Shown piece by piece: positions 1 to 8,739 of a DNA stretch of 50,350 nt. Below the pieces are notes generated by a model. The model saw only the letters and a program-made list of their open reading frames with translations. It was not told the origin of the DNA and ran no database searches. Every line of letters starts with the position of its first letter. Positions within the stretch are counted from its first letter, which is position 1. This DNA is from an uncultured Verrucomicrobia subdivision 3 bacterium (GTDB lineage Bacteria > Verrucomicrobiota > Verrucomicrobiae > Limisphaerales > UBA11358): contig CAIXPZ010000265.1 in the NCBI GenBank assembly GCA_903921455.1, positions 1 through 50,350 of the forward strand, in the 5' to 3' direction. Position numbers and translations under genes: made by a program.

Positions 1-24
1 CGGAAAAAAGCTGGTTATTTCTGA
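1..24 (+). CDS. cysD: Sulfate adenylyltransferase subunit 2, last 7 codons (partial)
   Basis: The first 24 bases read in frame as RKKAGYF followed by TGA. CysD proteins end in a lysine-rich stretch and a terminal GYF, and cysD normally lies directly upstream of cysN, so this is the 3' end of cysD cut by the window edge. CysD is the ATP-sulfurylase catalytic subunit that makes adenosine 5'-phosphosulfate from ATP and sulfate. Only seven residues are visible, so the call rests on the tail motif together with the position 16 bases before cysN. Confidence 0.7.
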   Translation, partial: RKKAGYF

Positions 25-40
25 TTCTATTTTGATTGAT

Positions 41-1357
41 ATGCCCCACTCGCATCCCATCGAACTTTTGCGCTTCAACACTTGTGGCAGTGTTGACGAC
101 GGCAAGTCCACGCTCATCGGCCGCTTGCTTTACGATTCAAAATCGTTGATGGAAGACCAGATTGAGGCGATGGAAAAATCTGCCGCGATCACCGGCGGCG
201 GGCAAATCAATCTGGCGAATCTCACGGACGGCCTGCGCGCCGAACGCGAACAAGGCATCACCATTGATGTTGCGTATCGTTACTTCGCCACGCCGAAAAG
301 AAAATTCATCGTCGCCGACACGCCGGGGCACGTGCAATACACGCGCAACATGGTCACGGGCGCGAGCACGGCGAATCTTTCCATCGTCCTCGTGGATGCC
401 CGCCAGGGCGTCATCGAGCAGACGCGCCGGCACACTTACATCGCCGCGCTGCTGGGCATTCCGCATCTCGTCATCGCCATCAACAAGATGGATTTGGTGG
501 ACTGGAGCGAGGCGCGCTTCACGGAAATCCGCGATGAGATCGAGGGTTTTCTGCCGAAATTCGGCGCCTTCCGCGACGTGAACTTCATTCCCATGAGCGC
601 GTTGTCCGGCGACAACGTGGTGGATGAATCCGACAAGACGCCGTGGTATGAAGGCCCGGCGCTGTTGCATCATCTCGAAACCGTTTACATCGCGAGCGAC
701 CGGAATTTCAGCACCTTCCGTTTTCCTGTTCAATGGGTCAACCGCCCGAACAATCCGACCAACAAGGAACTGCACGATTTTCGCGGATTGAGCGGTCAGA
801 TTGCCAGCGGCATCGTGCGCAAGGGACAGGAAATCGTCATCCTGCCCGCCGGCATCAAATCCAAAGTGAAGGACATCTGGAGCTACGACGGCGCGATGGA
901 CGAAGCGTTTTGCCCGCAATCGGTCACGCTCTGTCTGGAGCATGACATCGATGTGAGCCGGGGCGACATGATTGTGGGCCTCCAAAACCTGCCGGGCCGC
1001 AGCACTGATTTGCAGGCGCGGATCTGCTGGATGAACCAGCGGCCGTTGTCCGCCGGTAAAAAGTTTTACCTCAAGCACACCACGCAGATGGTGCAGGCGG
1101 TGGTCACCCAGATCGAGAACCGCATCAACTTCACCACGTTCGACGCCGAACCGAACCCCGCCGGACTCGCACTGAACGACATCGGCACCATCCGGCTCAA
1201 GACGGCCAAGCCGCTGATCTTCGACGGCTACGACATCAACCGGCTCACCGGTTCGTTCATCCTGGTCGAACAAGGCTCGAATGCGACCGTAGGCGCCGGC
1301 ATGCTGTTCCCACCCCTCGAGGCGGCCAAACCGGAATACGCGGACTTCGCGATCTGA
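41..1357 (+). CDS. cysN: Sulfate adenylyltransferase subunit 1 (GTPase)
   Basis: CysN hydrolyses GTP to drive APS formation by CysD in assimilatory sulfate activation, in the cytoplasm. The protein is an EF-Tu-like GTPase: P-loop GSVDDGKST at residues 16-24, DTPGH near 92-96 and NKMD near 148, then beta-barrel domains II and III. At 438 residues it is slightly shorter than enterobacterial CysN and has no fused APS-kinase (CysC) domain. I chose the ATG at 41 over an in-frame TTG at 32; neither has a clear Shine-Dalgarno. It follows the cysD tail by 16 bases, so the two are an operon. Confidence 0.95.
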   Translation: MPHSHPIELLRFNTCGSVDDGKSTLIGRLLYDSKSLMEDQIEAMEKSAAITGGGQINLANLTDGLRAEREQGITIDVAYRYFATPKRKFIVADTPGHVQYTRNMVTGASTANLSIVLVDARQGVIEQTRRHTYIAALLGIPHLVIAINKMDLVDWSEARFTEIRDEIEGFLPKFGAFRDVNFIPMSALSGDNVVDESDKTPWYEGPALLHHLETVYIASDRNFSTFRFPVQWVNRPNNPTNKELHDFRGLSGQIASGIVRKGQEIVILPAGIKSKVKDIWSYDGAMDEAFCPQSVTLCLEHDIDVSRGDMIVGLQNLPGRSTDLQARICWMNQRPLSAGKKFYLKHTTQMVQAVVTQIENRINFTTFDAEPNPAGLALNDIGTIRLKTAKPLIFDGYDINRLTGSFILVEQGSNATVGAGMLFPPLEAAKPEYADFAI

Positions 1358-1408
1358 AGCGAAACAGTTGACGAATAACGTGTTTCAGCCAATGCTGGAC
1401 GCGCAATT

Positions 1409-4400
1409 ATGTTGAACTCCGTCACCCCGCGCCGCAAAAAAATCTTATTCTGGCTGATGGCGGGCATCGGGCTTTACGCCGTGGTCGGTTTCTTGATTCT
1501 GCCGCCGATCATCCGCCACGTCGCCGTCAAACAGCTGTCCGCGCAACTGGATCGCACTGTTTCCATCCAGTCGGTGAAGCTCAACCCCTTCGCGCTCTCG
1601 ACCACCATTCGCGGGCTGCTCATCCGGGACAAGGACGGCGAGCCGTTTGTCTCCTGGGACGAGGTCTATGTGAATTTTCAGCTCTCGTCGTTGTTCGGCC
1701 AGACGTGGACGTTTAAGGAGATCAGCACCAGCAAGCCGTTCGTCCGCGTGCAGATGAACAAGGATGGCACGTTCAATTTCACCGACCTCATCACCCGGTT
1801 TTCTACCAACGCGGCCCCGGCGCCGGCCAAAACCGAATCCAAACCGTTCGCCTTGCGCATCGGGCGGTTGCGCATCGTCGGCGCGCGGGCGGCATATGCG
1901 GACTATTCGCCGCGCGCGCCGTTCAAGCGCGTGCTCGGCCCGCTGGACATCACGCTGGACGATTTTCGCACCGACCCGGACAACAAAAACCCCTATTCAT
2001 TTGCGGGCACGACGGACGCCGGCGAACAATTTTCCTGGAGCGGTTTTTTTTATCTCTCCCCGCTGCGCTCGGAGGGCGAGCTGAAGCTGTTCAACTTCGT
2101 GCTGAACAAATACGCGCCGCTGTATCAGGACTTCGTGCAGTTTGAAATCCGCGACGGCGCGATTGCGCTGGATGTTAAATACCAGTTCGAGCTGAGCGCC
2201 ACCAACCGTGTCGCCATCGTGAGCGACAGCGCCTTTGCGCTGCGCGATTTCAAGGTGGGCGCGCCCGGTGACAGCAACAATCTCGCGGAGCTGCCCATCT
2301 TCGCCATCACCGGCGCGAGCGCCAACCTGCAAACGCACACCGCCACGGTCAATTCCATCAGCAGCGACGGCGCCCGCCTCTCCTTGAGCCGCGACCCGGA
2401 CGCCAAAATCAACGTCGTCAAACTTTCCCAGCCGGCGGTGCCCGGCGCCAACGCCGCCGATGGCATCTTATTGCTCCTCCGTTCCGTCACCAACGCCGTG
2501 ACGCTGCTGCTCGACAGCACGAACCAATGGCGCGGGGCGATCAACTCCGTGGACCTCACGAACTGCGCGGTGCATCTCGAGGACCGCGTAAACTCGCGCC
2601 CGGCCAGGCTGGACCTGACCGACATCGCCTTCTCGGCCAAAAATATTTCCAACCTTCCCGGCACCAACCTGACCGCCGACCTTTCCCTACGCTGGAACAC
2701 GAATGGATCCATCCGCACCGCCGTCAGCGCGTCGTTTCTGCCGCCGACGGCGGAAATCCAGCTGGATTTGGACCGGCTCGACCTTGGCCGGCTCGATCCT
2801 TATCTCGAGTCCAAACTGAACCTCTTCATCCTCGGCAGCGACCTTGGCCTGCACGGAAAGGTGAATCTCGCCACGCCCGCAGACGCGCTGCCGCAGGTGA
2901 CTTTTCACGGGGCCGTGCGCCTCGATAATTTCCGCACGGTGGACGGCACGATGGGCGAAGACCTGTTGAAATGGGATTCGCTCCAGTTCAACGGCATCGA
3001 CGCGAACCTCAATCCGCAGACGGTGTCCATGCAGGAAATTTTCCTGGACCGGGCCTACGCGCGGATCGTCATCGAGACCAACAAAACCATCAACCTGCTC
3101 AACGCCCTGCGCCTGACCAGCCCCAACCCGCCGGCGACCAATGAAACCAAAGTCGCCAAGTCCAAACCGGCCCGCCGGGAAACCCGCCCCGCGAACGCCG
3201 CCAATGCGCCGCTGCCGCAAATCACCATCGGCGCGGTGATCATCACGAATACCACCGTCAGCTTCAGCGATCGCTCTCTGCAGCCGGACGTGAACATGGC
3301 GATGCAGGGCCTGAACGGCAGCATTTCCGGGATTTCCTCCGCGCAGCTGCAGCATGCCGTCGTGGACTTGCATGCGAACGTGGACGGTTCCGGCCCGGTC
3401 GCCATCACCGGCACCGTCAATCCGCTGAATGGCGCGCAGACCAACCTCCTGAACATCTCCTTCAAGGACGTGGATTTGACGCCCGCCAGCCCGTATGCCG
3501 GCAAGTTCGCCGGCTACCGCATCGCCGAGGGCAAATTGAATCTGGATCTCGCGTATGAGATCATCGGCAATGATTTGAATGCCAAGAACGTCATCACGCT
3601 CGACCAGTTCACGTTCGGCGAGAAAGTGGCCAGCCCGGACGCCACCCATCTGCCCGTGCGGCTGGCGATTGCCATTTTGAAGGATCGGGAGGGGAAGATT
3701 GTTTTGGACGTGCCGGTTCAGGGCCGCCTCGACGATCCCAAATTCCGCGTGGGCAAAGTCGTCGCCCGCGCGCTGTTGAACATTCTCGAGAAAGTCGCCA
3801 CGTCGCCCTTCTCCCTGCTGGGGGCGGTGTTCGGCGGCGGCGGCGAGGAACTGGGCCGGCAGGACTTTGCGCTGGGCAGTGCGGAATTGACCGTGGCGGA
3901 CAAAACCAAATTGGATTCCCTGCTGAAAGGGCTTTACGCCCGGCCCGCCTTGAATCTGGAAATCGCCGGCAGCGTGGATCCGGACGGCGACCGTGAAGGG
4001 CTGCAACGCGCCGCGCTCGACCAGCAGATCCGCACCCGCCTCTGGCAGCAACTGCGCCAGGCCGCGCTGGCCACCAACGACGCCGGCACCCTCGTGCTGG
4101 CCCCGGAGGAGCGGGCGGCCTGGGTGACGAAATTCTATGCCGAGGCGGTCGCCGCCGGTAAAATCACACCCCAGCTGATCGCTGCCAATTCCAATCTCAT
4201 CGCCTACGCCGCGCAGGTGCTGCCGGCTAGAACCACGTTTGAAAAAGGCGCCACCAAGTTGCTGAATTCCAGCCCGAATCACCGGCAACAGCCCGCGGCC
4301 AATGCGGCCTATTCGACCAGGCTGATTCCGCCGCCCGACCCGACCGAGGCCGTTCTGCTCGCAACCTTTCCCGTGAGTGCCGGCGATCTGGAGGTGCTCG

Positions 4401-4528
4401 CCGCCCGGCGCGCCAAGTCGGTGCAGGATTATTTGCTGGCGAGCGGCCAGGTCACGGCGGCGCGGCTGTTTCTCAAGCAGGGCGAACTCCGCCGCGAGGG
4501 CAGCCAGGTATTCCTCTCGTTCCGTTGA
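1409..4528 (+). CDS. DUF748 / AsmA-like envelope protein
   Basis: A 1039-residue protein with an N-terminal signal-anchor (about residues 12-33, after a basic start with RRKK) and a long beta-rich periplasmic part. The segment after the anchor (LDRTVSIQSVKLNPFALS, then a KDGTFNFTDL motif) is characteristic of DUF748, a member of the AsmA/TamB-like superfamily of envelope proteins linked to lipid transport or outer-membrane integrity. The C-terminal third has an OmpA-like flavour (SAELTVADKTKLDSL, then a GSVDPDGDREGLQ block). No catalytic residues are recognised. It lies 51 bases after cysN and is convergent with the prepilin peptidase, with a 3-base gap. The family call is firm; the exact role is inferred. 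Confidence 0.82.
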   Translation: MLNSVTPRRKKILFWLMAGIGLYAVVGFLILPPIIRHVAVKQLSAQLDRTVSIQSVKLNPFALSTTIRGLLIRDKDGEPFVSWDEVYVNFQLSSLFGQTWTFKEISTSKPFVRVQMNKDGTFNFTDLITRFSTNAAPAPAKTESKPFALRIGRLRIVGARAAYADYSPRAPFKRVLGPLDITLDDFRTDPDNKNPYSFAGTTDAGEQFSWSGFFYLSPLRSEGELKLFNFVLNKYAPLYQDFVQFEIRDGAIALDVKYQFELSATNRVAIVSDSAFALRDFKVGAPGDSNNLAELPIFAITGASANLQTHTATVNSISSDGARLSLSRDPDAKINVVKLSQPAVPGANAADGILLLLRSVTNAVTLLLDSTNQWRGAINSVDLTNCAVHLEDRVNSRPARLDLTDIAFSAKNISNLPGTNLTADLSLRWNTNGSIRTAVSASFLPPTAEIQLDLDRLDLGRLDPYLESKLNLFILGSDLGLHGKVNLATPADALPQVTFHGAVRLDNFRTVDGTMGEDLLKWDSLQFNGIDANLNPQTVSMQEIFLDRAYARIVIETNKTINLLNALRLTSPNPPATNETKVAKSKPARRETRPANAANAPLPQITIGAVIITNTTVSFSDRSLQPDVNMAMQGLNGSISGISSAQLQHAVVDLHANVDGSGPVAITGTVNPLNGAQTNLLNISFKDVDLTPASPYAGKFAGYRIAEGKLNLDLAYEIIGNDLNAKNVITLDQFTFGEKVASPDATHLPVRLAIAILKDREGKIVLDVPVQGRLDDPKFRVGKVVARALLNILEKVATSPFSLLGAVFGGGGEELGRQDFALGSAELTVADKTKLDSLLKGLYARPALNLEIAGSVDPDGDREGLQRAALDQQIRTRLWQQLRQAALATNDAGTLVLAPEERAAWVTKFYAEAVAAGKITPQLIAANSNLIAYAAQVLPARTTFEKGATKLLNSSPNHRQQPAANAAYSTRLIPPPDPTEAVLLATFPVSAGDLEVLAARRAKSVQDYLLASGQVTAARLFLKQGELRREGSQVFLSFR

Positions 4529-4531
4529 AGC

Positions 4532-5638
4532 TTATGGGAACAGCGCGTCGAAAATCCGCTTGCCGCCGAAGATCCAGATGACCGCCGCCAGCGCGATGTA
4601 AGGGCCGTAAGGCATCCGCGACGACCACTCGCGCTTGCGCAGCAGGATGAGCGCGATCCCGACCACCGAGCCGATGATCGAGCTGGCCATGAGCGAGAAA
4701 AACGCGCCCTGCCAGCCGATGAACGCGCCGATGCCGGCCATGAATTTCACGTCGCCCAGGCCCATTGCCTCGCGCGGCAGCACGATTTCGGAGCACACCA
4801 CCTCCATGTGCGGCTCGGTCTCCGGATTGCATTGGTCCTCGCCAATCTTGAGCGTCACCGGGGTCAGCCGCAGCGTCACCTCGCGATAACTGCGATCGAT
4901 CAATTCCACGGTCCGCGCCCGCAACACGATGGCGTCGGTCTTGCGATAAAAGATTTCCTCGTAGGGAATCTCCTTGTCCGGCAGGCACAAGGCGGTTTCG
5001 GTGAAGATGATTTTCGTTTCGCCCGGCAGCGGGATTTTCTGCCGGCCGAACAGCAATTTCCCCAGGCGCAGCACCGCGTAGACGATGCCCGCGCCGGCCG
5101 CGATGCCGATCAGGCTGCGCTGCATGCCCTCGCCCAGCGAATGCGTGCCGTGCAGCGTCGGCAGAAAAAAGGATATCACCAGCCCCGCCGCCGCGCCGCC
5201 GATCGTGATCTCGTCCGGGATGATGAAATGCTCGAAGTCAATGAACGTCGCCACGATCAGCCCCGCCAGGAACAGCGCATACACGACCGCGAGCCACGGT
5301 GAGGCGTGCCCGAACGCCAGCCAGCACGCGAGAAAGGCCACGCCCGTCAGCAGTTCCACCACGAAGTAGCGCGGCGAGATGGGCGCGCCGCAGTTCTTGC
5401 ATTTGCCCCGCAGCGAGAGCCACGTCAGCAGCGGCACGTTCAGGTAAAACGGAATCGCGTATTTGCAGTGGGGACAATGCGACGGCGGCGACACCACGCT
5501 CAAGTCCAGCGGCATCCGGTAGATGCAGACGTTCAGGAAACTGCCGACGATGCTGCCGAACGCAAAGAACACCAGCGCCCAGAAAGCAAACGGCACCGCC
5601 GCCCAGTTGTGCGGGTCGAACACGGTGTCAAACCCCAT
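4532..5638 (-). CDS. Type IV prepilin peptidase (A24 family)
   Basis: An inner-membrane aspartyl protease that cleaves, and usually N-methylates, type IV pilins and type II pseudopilins. Visible features are the N-terminal membrane helix with GSFLNVCIYR, two zinc-type pairs CPHC (55-58) and CKNC (80-83) of the methylase-type domain, the first catalytic aspartate in FIDFEHFIIPDE (D134) and the second in the GLGD motif (about D296). Between them is an insertion of roughly 90 residues, hydrophilic and acidic (about 200-290), longer than in Escherichia coli PilD-type enzymes. The ATG start overlaps the end of aroE by 11 bases, indicating coupling. No pilin genes lie nearby. Confidence 0.93.
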   Translation of the reverse strand: MGFDTVFDPHNWAAVPFAFWALVFFAFGSIVGSFLNVCIYRMPLDLSVVSPPSHCPHCKYAIPFYLNVPLLTWLSLRGKCKNCGAPISPRYFVVELLTGVAFLACWLAFGHASPWLAVVYALFLAGLIVATFIDFEHFIIPDEITIGGAAAGLVISFFLPTLHGTHSLGEGMQRSLIGIAAGAGIVYAVLRLGKLLFGRQKIPLPGETKIIFTETALCLPDKEIPYEEIFYRKTDAIVLRARTVELIDRSYREVTLRLTPVTLKIGEDQCNPETEPHMEVVCSEIVLPREAMGLGDVKFMAGIGAFIGWQGAFFSLMASSIIGSVVGIALILLRKREWSSRMPYGPYIALAAVIWIFGGKRIFDALFP

Positions 5639-6512
5639 AAACGCTCCCTTCCACCGCGCGCCGCATCACGGCCACCGGCGCGGGCTGCCCCGTCCAGATC
5701 TCAAACGCCTTCGCGCCCTGCTGCACCAGCATGCCGATGCCGTTGGCGGTCTTGCAACCAGCCGCTTTGGCGGCGGCCAGCAACTTCGTCTCTGCCGGTT
5801 GGTAAATCATGTCGTAAACGGCGTGGGCTTGTTTCAGGGAAAACTGGTTTTCGTCCAGCGGCGAACCGTCCGCCGGTTTCAAGCCGAGCGACGTGGCGTT
5901 TAACACCAAATCCACTTCCGCCTCTGGATAACCGGTGGAAACCTTGACGGCGGGAAATTGCTTGCTGATTTCTGCGGCGATGGCTTCCGCCTTGCTCGCC
6001 GTGCGATTCAGGAGGAACAGCTCCGCCACCTTTTCCGCGGCGAGCTTCAATGCCGCCGTGCGCCCCGCCCCGCCGGCACCGAGCAGCAGGACTTTTGCGC
6101 CGCGCAATTCCACCGCCAGATCTGCACGCAGGGAATTCGTCAGCCCGTCGGCATCGGTGTTGTAGCCGACCGCGCGAACCTTCCCCGCCGCGTCCGGTAT
6201 GAATTGGATGGTGTTCACCGCGCCCCACGTTTGGGCCGAGATGTCCAGTTCATCCACCATGTCCACGGCCAGCAGCTTGTGCGGCACGGTCAGGTTGAGG
6301 CCGGCGAAGTGCATCGCCCGCGCGCCTTCGATGGCGGCGCGCAGATGTTTCGGGTCCACTTCAAAGGCGAGGTAGCGCCAGTTCAGGCCCAGCGCCGCGA
6401 AGGCCGCGTTGTGCATCGCCGGCGAAGCCGAATGCCGGATGGGCGATCCCAGCACCGCGCACAGGCGCGTGGCAGCGTTGATGGGCGTTAAACTGGATTG
6501 CGGCACGCGCAA
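5628..6512 (-). CDS. aroE: Shikimate 5-dehydrogenase
   Basis: AroE reduces 3-dehydroshikimate to shikimate with NADPH in the chorismate pathway. The N-terminal substrate domain shows GSPIRHSASPAMHN and NLTVPHK, which includes the catalytic lysine. The nucleotide-binding glycine loop is GAGGAGRTAALKLA, and the C-terminal end has the usual GIGMLVQQGAKAFEIWTG block. The length of 294 is normal for the family. The reported start is TTG at 6512; a GTG two codons in is an alternative and the true start is uncertain. It overlaps the downstream prepilin peptidase by 11 bases, so the two are co-transcribed. Confidence 0.95.
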   Translation of the reverse strand: MRVPQSSLTPINAATRLCAVLGSPIRHSASPAMHNAAFAALGLNWRYLAFEVDPKHLRAAIEGARAMHFAGLNLTVPHKLLAVDMVDELDISAQTWGAVNTIQFIPDAAGKVRAVGYNTDADGLTNSLRADLAVELRGAKVLLLGAGGAGRTAALKLAAEKVAELFLLNRTASKAEAIAAEISKQFPAVKVSTGYPEAEVDLVLNATSLGLKPADGSPLDENQFSLKQAHAVYDMIYQPAETKLLAAAKAAGCKTANGIGMLVQQGAKAFEIWTGQPAPVAVMRRAVEGSVYGV

Positions 6513-6563
6513 TTTATATGCGGCCAGCGCCAGAGTTCAAAGCGCAAAGTCCGGCGGCTTCAA

Positions 6564-7442
6564 TCAATAAAGCCACTTCCCGATCTTGCTTTCGCCGTCC
6601 AGCGTCACTCCCTGCCGCCGGAACGCCCAGCACATGTAGCTCACGCTCACGAAATACGACGCCGGCACCCGGTTCGCCACGCAGATCTTCACGCCCAGCA
6701 GCGTCGTCTTGCCGCCGAAACCCATCGGGCCGATGCCCAGTTCGTTCGCCGTCTTCAAGATGTCCTGCTCCAGCGCGTCCAGCTTCGGATCCGGGTTGCG
6801 GTCGTCCAGCAGGCGGAGAAACTGCGTCTTGCTCAGCTCATAGCCCGTCGCGCGGTCGCCGCCGATGCACACGCCCAGCACGCCCGGCCCGCAGCCCTTG
6901 CCCTGCGCCTGCAGCACCGCGTCGAGGATCGCCTTCCGGCAGCCGTCGAGATCGCGGTTCGCGTGCAGCGCGTCGTCCGGCAGCGAGTATTGCGCGCCGA
7001 CGTTTTCGCAGCCGCCGCCCTTGAGCGCGAGCTTCACGCTGACTTCCGGCGAGCGATGCTGGTGAAAGTGAAAGCTCGGCGCGCCCGGCCCGACGTTCGT
7101 GCCGTCGTTCTTGCCCGTGAGCGAATCCACCGAGTTCTGCCGGAGATAACCTTTCTTCGTCGCCAGCGTCACCGCCGCGCGCGCGGTCTCGGCGAAGGTG
7201 ATCTGGTCGTAGCCCACCGGCACATCCACATAGAACAGCACGCTGCCGGTGTCCTGGCAGATGGGTTGCGACTTGGTCTTCGCCAGCGCGATGTTCTGGT
7301 CGATGATCTTGAAGGCGTTTTGCGCGAGGGAATTTTTCTGCTCCTGCTCCAGCGACGTGAGAATCGCGCGGTGGACGTCATCGGGGATCTCGGCGGACGT
7401 GCGGCGGATGAGTTCGACGAGGGAATCAAGGAGTTGGCTCAT
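6564..7442 (-). CDS. Class I fumarate hydratase, alpha subunit
   Basis: A member of the Fe-S hydro-lyase family (N-terminal half of FumA, or TtdA-type alpha chain), which hydrates fumarate or dehydrates tartrate using a [4Fe-4S] cluster. Seen in the sequence: PICQDTGS with the first candidate cluster cysteine, NVGPGAPSFHFHQ, and a GCGPG...GVCIGGDRA segment with further cysteines, ending in GPMGFGGKTTLLGVK. The length of 292 matches stand-alone alpha subunits. No beta subunit occurs in this window, although alpha and beta are usually adjacent. Fumarase is more likely than tartrate dehydratase in a bacterium of this kind, but the alpha chain alone cannot separate them. Confidence 0.88.
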   Translation of the reverse strand: MSQLLDSLVELIRRTSAEIPDDVHRAILTSLEQEQKNSLAQNAFKIIDQNIALAKTKSQPICQDTGSVLFYVDVPVGYDQITFAETARAAVTLATKKGYLRQNSVDSLTGKNDGTNVGPGAPSFHFHQHRSPEVSVKLALKGGGCENVGAQYSLPDDALHANRDLDGCRKAILDAVLQAQGKGCGPGVLGVCIGGDRATGYELSKTQFLRLLDDRNPDPKLDALEQDILKTANELGIGPMGFGGKTTLLGVKICVANRVPASYFVSVSYMCWAFRRQGVTLDGESKIGKWLY

Positions 7443-7571
7443 AAAGTTCTGTAAACAGCGTAAGACTTTGCCGCGCCAGCGTCAATCGGCGGAGCATGCC
7501 AGCCTGGTCCGCTCCTGATATATCCATCAGGCCATTGATCCAGCCGACTCAGCAATTCACGAATCAACCCT

Positions 7572-8018
7572 TCAATCCACCATGCTCCGCAAGCCCGCGC
7601 GCCGGGCGCGGAGGGCCAGTTGCTTGGCCCGCTCCTCGCCGAACTTGTGGATGGAGAATTGTTTTTTGCGCACGACGCCGGGCTGGGGACTCCAGGTGGC
7701 CCGCCAGGATTTCCGCCACGGCTGGCTGCGCCGGTCAATCACCCGCTGCACCCCGATGATGCCCGACCGGCCCCGGCGCCGGGGCGTCTCCGCCCAATCG
7801 CGCCGCGTTTTCTGTAAGGGCAGCCCCAGTATTTTCAGCAGTTTCCCGCGATGTTGCACCGCCGCCGCCAGCGCCGCCGTCTTTCCGCCGTAGGTTTTAT
7901 CGGCAAAAAATGCGGAATAAATCTTCCCTTGCCGGGTCGCCCGCAGAAAAAATCCGTGCGTGCGGTGCGACGGCTGGTCAATCCGGCTGATGCCCGGGGT
8001 CTTGGCTGGCGTGTTCAT
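7572..8018 (-). CDS. AP2-like DNA-binding-domain protein
   Basis: A basic 148-residue protein with two AP2-like segments. The first runs GISRIDQP...HGFFLRATRQGKIYSAFFADKTYGGKTAALAAA (about residues 9-52). The second runs SGIIGVQRV...WRATW...RKKQFSIHKFGEERAKQLALRAR (about 84-140). Both show the three-strand-plus-helix pattern of AP2 integrase/homing-endonuclease type domains, including the W-x-A-x-W core and an FSIxKFGEExA helix start. No nuclease motif is seen. In Verrucomicrobiota, stand-alone proteins of this kind occur as genomic orphans; a role in DNA binding is inferred. ATG start at 8018; no strong Shine-Dalgarno. Confidence 0.72.
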   Translation of the reverse strand: MNTPAKTPGISRIDQPSHRTHGFFLRATRQGKIYSAFFADKTYGGKTAALAAAVQHRGKLLKILGLPLQKTRRDWAETPRRRGRSGIIGVQRVIDRRSQPWRKSWRATWSPQPGVVRKKQFSIHKFGEERAKQLALRARRAGLRSMVD

Positions 8019-8124
8019 AGTCTTATGCTTGTCGTCATAGTAACCCCGACCGGGACTACCGGCAATATCGCTGCGTCAAACGGCCGAACGGGAACGACCG
8101 GCCCTATTGCCCGAAGACACAAAA

Positions 8125-8147
8125 GGCGCAGCGTGCTGAGCTGCGCC
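8125..8147 (-). terminator. Rho-independent terminator after the DUF6266-like gene
   Basis: A perfect 8-base stem (GGCGCAGC with GCTGCGCC) and a 7-base loop. On the minus strand it is followed by four T (8121-8124 on the plus strand read AAAA). It lies 26 bases past the stop of the minus-strand gene at 8173-8739. Confidence 0.7.
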
Positions 8148-8172
8148 CGTGCTTACTATCTCCCCTCTCGCC

Positions 8173-8739
8173 CTACGCCGTCGCCGTGAGCGTGCCCGGG
8201 TGACCCGGATAATCCAGCGCCGTCACCGTCACCGTCACCTGCGCCACGGCCGAGGCATCCACCGCCGGGATGAACACCCAGCGCCCCGTCGGCGGGTCAT
8301 AATTCGCCGGACCCGATTCCAGCACTGCCTGCGTGCTGGCGTTCTTCAGTTCCACCGACACGCTCGCCACCACCACGTCATCGTGCGCCAGCACGGTGAT
8401 GGCTTCGTTCGGGTGTTTGTGGTATTGCGACAGGTCAATCGCATCCACCACCGGCGGGATGAACCAGTCTTTCACCGCCTCCGCGAACGGCGAGGATTTC
8501 TCCTGTTTCGCCTTGGCCGAATACAGCGCCTTGAGCGACGCGTCCGCCATGCTGCCCTTGGCATACCCCGCCGCCTGTTTGAATTTCGCCCGCTGCTGCT
8601 GCTGCGCGGGCGTGTTGGGCTGATGCACCTGGTCGGGCTTCGCCGCCACGATGTCCACGCCCATCCGTTCCTTCATCACCCAATTGCCCATGTGGCCGTG
8701 AACGTGCGCCACGTTGGGGTTGTAGGTTATTTTTGCCAT
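8173..8739 (-). CDS. DUF6266-like protein of unknown function
   Basis: A 188-residue protein. The N-terminal half (HGHMGNWVMKERMG, then VAAKPDQVHQPNTPAQQQQRAKFKQAAGYAK) follows the layout of DUF6266 proteins of Bacteroidota: a short beta start, a KP...xP.T..Q..QR.KF core and a helix. The C-terminal half is a beta-sandwich-like segment ending in an ALDYPGHPGTLTATA strand. The function of that family is unknown. I start at the ATG at 8739, or possibly the ATG two codons upstream at 8745; GGAAAGAG lies just before both. The longer open frame to 8943 is read-through of the leader and has no protein-like character. The gene is a monocistron with its own promoter and terminator. Confidence 0.65.
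   Translation of the reverse strand: MAKITYNPNVAHVHGHMGNWVMKERMGVDIVAAKPDQVHQPNTPAQQQQRAKFKQAAGYAKGSMADASLKALYSAKAKQEKSSPFAEAVKDWFIPPVVDAIDLSQYHKHPNEAITVLAHDDVVVASVSVELKNASTQAVLESGPANYDPPTGRWVFIPAVDASAVAQVTVTVTALDYPGHPGTLTATA

Noticed and set aside
137..1273. 378-codon minus-strand frame opposite cysN
   Set aside because: It is the antisense of a clearly identified gene and has no protein-like motifs; high-G+C DNA gives such frames commonly.
2687..4288. 533-codon minus-strand frame opposite the DUF748 gene
   Set aside because: Compositionally skewed shadow (many H, R, G, Q) with no recognised family.
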